Source of the DNA: Gammaproteobacteria bacterium
Lineage (GTDB): Bacteria; Pseudomonadota; Gammaproteobacteria; Pseudomonadales; Pseudohongiellaceae
NCBI GenBank assembly: GCA_041395725.1
Contig: JAWKZW010000001.1
Span: forward strand, 4,408,501 to 4,472,500
DNA length: 64,000 nt
Direction of reading: 5' to 3'
Shown here: piece after piece, positions 62,621-64,000 of the stretch
Layout: each line of letters begins with the position of its first letter
How positions within the stretch are numbered: the stretch's first letter is position 1
The notes under the pieces: model-generated
Seen by the model: the letters and a program-made list of their open reading frames with translations, nothing else
Told to the model about the DNA's origin: nothing
Databases searched by the model: none
Made by a program: the position numbers and the translations under genes

Positions 62621-63756
62621 GGGATGCCCACCTGTAGCCGTGGGCGCGCCTGCTGTAACAGTACCGGCCGTAATCGGATTCCCAATGTCGAGCCCATAAA
62701 AGCCGCCACAAACCAGACCCAGCCATGCACACTGCCAGTGGAAACCCCACTGAAAAAAGCACCCACGTTACAGCCGAAGGCGATCCGTGAGCTGTAACCC
62801 AGCAGCAGACCTGCCGCGATAATCACCAGCCAGCTGCTCAACTGCAGATTGGCCACCTGCGGATCCACCTGCCGGCGCCAGCGCATGACCAGAAAGGCGC
62901 CGACGATCAACCCGATATTGGTCAACGAGGTGGTATCGGTCAGTACACTTTGCTGCAGACGCTCGGCATGGGCCGGGTTGGACCAGAACGCTGAGCCGGC
63001 CAGTTCCAGCCCGCCCGCCTGGGCAATTTTTGCTCCCCACAATCCCAACCCGTATACCACGCCCCAGGATTGCCCCGCGATCATCAGGTTAAGTATTGCC
63101 AACAGGGCCAGCAGAACAGCTGCCGCAATAAGCCGGGGCGGCAGTTTTCTTTTGCCGGGTTCCGACCAGACCAGCGCGAGAACGGCCAACACCGACAGAC
63201 CCAACAGGGTCACCCATAGCCCCCCGCTGGAGCCGAAGGCCTCTTGCAGGGTAAGTGGCGGCAGAGTGCCCAAGGCATTCCACCAGACCAGGTGGAGCGA
63301 CCCCACGAAGCTGCCAGCAATAAAACCCGCCAAGGCTACCAGCGAAGTGAGGTTGCCACTACCGGCATTGACCAATGTACCGGAGCCGCATCCAAGCACC
63401 AGTTGCATGGCCATACCGAATACGAAGGCGCCCCCGACCATGGCTACACCAACGGGCGCATAGGCGCCGGTCAACTCATCTGGATGGGAAGCCAACAATG
63501 GAAAAGCCACCATGGCCGTCAGCCCGATAGCCAGCAGCTGCGCCAGCAAACCCCTGCCGTCCCGTTGCAGGACTACCAGACGCCAGGGGCCGGCAAAGCC
63601 GAAGCGGAATCCTTCCAGCACCAAACCGAAGCCCATGCCCACCATCAACAGTAAAGTAGAGCGCGGCCCGGCCAGGTAAAAGGTGCCGGCCAGCACCAGT
63701 AACGCCAGCGCTACCAGCCTGTTTCGAGGCATGGCTTTATATCCCACGTCGCTCAT
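62617..63756 (-). CDS. YeeE/YedE (TsuA-like) sulfur-compound transporter
   Basis: A 379-residue membrane protein with about nine or more helices and the two family motifs: MQLVLGCGSGTLVNAGSGN and SRIAFGCNVGAFFSGVSTGS, each with the conserved Cys used to pass thiosulfate. It overlaps the rhodanese gene stop by four bases (ATGA), so rhodanese, transporter and small protein form one operon for thiosulfate or other sulfur uptake. Confidence 0.93.
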   Translation of the reverse strand: MSDVGYKAMPRNRLVALALLVLAGTFYLAGPRSTLLLMVGMGFGLVLEGFRFGFAGPWRLVVLQRDGRGLLAQLLAIGLTAMVAFPLLASHPDELTGAYAPVGVAMVGGAFVFGMAMQLVLGCGSGTLVNAGSGNLTSLVALAGFIAGSFVGSLHLVWWNALGTLPPLTLQEAFGSSGGLWVTLLGLSVLAVLALVWSEPGKRKLPPRLIAAAVLLALLAILNLMIAGQSWGVVYGLGLWGAKIAQAGGLELAGSAFWSNPAHAERLQQSVLTDTTSLTNIGLIVGAFLVMRWRRQVDPQVANLQLSSWLVIIAAGLLLGYSSRIAFGCNVGAFFSGVSTGSVHGWVWFVAAFMGSTLGIRLRPVLLQQARPRLQVGIP

Positions 63757-64000
63757 GGCTGATTACCCAACAGATCCTGCAGCCAGCGGTAAGTGAGGTC
63801 ACGATACACTCGAAGACGCCCCACCTGGTTGTCCATGGGCCGTTCTTCTTCGCTCCAGGCCGCCACACTTTCCGCGTACAACCTGGTGTTTTTAACACCC
63901 AGCAGCTCACTCATTACAAACCAGTTGATAGACGCCCAATGTCCGGTATTACAGAAAGAAACGGTTATCGGTGCATCCAGTGCCAGCGACTGCAGGCTTT
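63753..64000 (-). CDS. C-terminus of a rhodanese-type sulfurtransferase, cut by the window edge
   Basis: 82 residues visible, ending GNQP. The active-site loop FCNTGHWAS carries the catalytic Cys; the end YRWLQDLLGNQ is typical of thiosulfate sulfurtransferases next to YeeE/YedE genes. Its stop overlaps the transporter start (ATGA). The N-terminus lies beyond base 64000. Confidence 0.85.
   Translation of the reverse strand, partial: SLQSLALDAPITVSFCNTGHWASINWFVMSELLGVKNTRLYAESVAAWSEEERPMDNQVGRLRVYRDLTYRWLQDLLGNQP

Noticed and set aside
1..64000. CRISPR arrays, complete IS elements, prophage or integron genes
   Set aside because: No regularly spaced direct repeats, transposases, integrases or phage structural genes were seen; the only repeat family noticed is the one at 58500 and 52797.

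Overview
The window is a gene-dense, GC-rich stretch of a gammaproteobacterial chromosome. The strongest taxonomic signals are the uninterrupted run iscRSUA-hscBA-fdx-iscX-ndk-rlmN-pilW-rodZ-ispG-hisS-yfgM-bamB-der, a stand-alone second EF-G of the Vibrio/Shewanella type, and a CysD/CysNC ATP sulfurylase. The many exported quinoproteins, a PmbA/TldD pair, an amidohydrolase and a nitronate monooxygenase fit a free-living, probably marine, aerobic heterotroph. A Pseudohongiella/OM182-like or Cellvibrionales-like relative is my guess only. No phage, integron, CRISPR array or complete insertion sequence was seen.

Layout. 1-5.1 kb: exported catabolic proteins (alpha/beta hydrolase, VOC protein, an NHL propeller resembling the lyase half of peptide-amidating enzymes, a heme c-PQQ dehydrogenase like polyvinyl-alcohol dehydrogenase). 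5.3-8.7 kb: sulfate activation, cysD (with an unusual N-terminal extension) and fused cysNC. 8.9-17.3 kb: a second exported oxidoreductase block: an MBL-like protein with eroded metal ligands, a PQQ dehydrogenase, a secreted unknown, a heme c protein with all the ligand positions of a type II copper monooxygenase, a translationally coupled heme c-PQQ dehydrogenase, and an exported methyltransferase-like protein. 17.7-22.8 kb: xseA, DUF3307, DsbA-like, glutamine amidotransferase, threonine/serine dehydratase. 22.8-39.0 kb: the long minus-strand housekeeping run, headed by iscR with two IscR-type operator sequences over its promoter. 39.1-45.3 kb: DinB-like, PHP phosphoesterase, zinc-ribbon protein, a secreted PNG-repeat protein, an ECF sigma/anti-sigma/coiled-coil operon, rhodanese. 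45.4-52.4 kb: leuA, an Lrp-type regulator, a LytS/LytR-type two-component pair, mdh, and queA with a low-complexity insert. 52.6-58.3 kb: tRNA-Leu(CAA), fusA2, and a PmbA/TldD pair in which only the TldD carries a Tat signal. 58.7-64 kb: exported amidohydrolase, SDR, nitronate monooxygenase, and the end of a rhodanese-YeeE/YedE-small membrane protein operon that runs off the window.

The most interesting candidate system is extracytoplasmic. The 13.0-kb protein joins a heme c to a copper monooxygenase (PHM-like) core and overlaps a heme c-PQQ dehydrogenase gene by four bases. A PHM partner-type lyase (PAL-like NHL propeller with the zinc histidines in place) lies about 10 kb away. This suggests an electron relay feeding a copper monooxygenase, possibly a split bacterial counterpart of peptidylglycine alpha-amidating monooxygenase. 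The ligand pattern is visible in the sequence; the function is inference.
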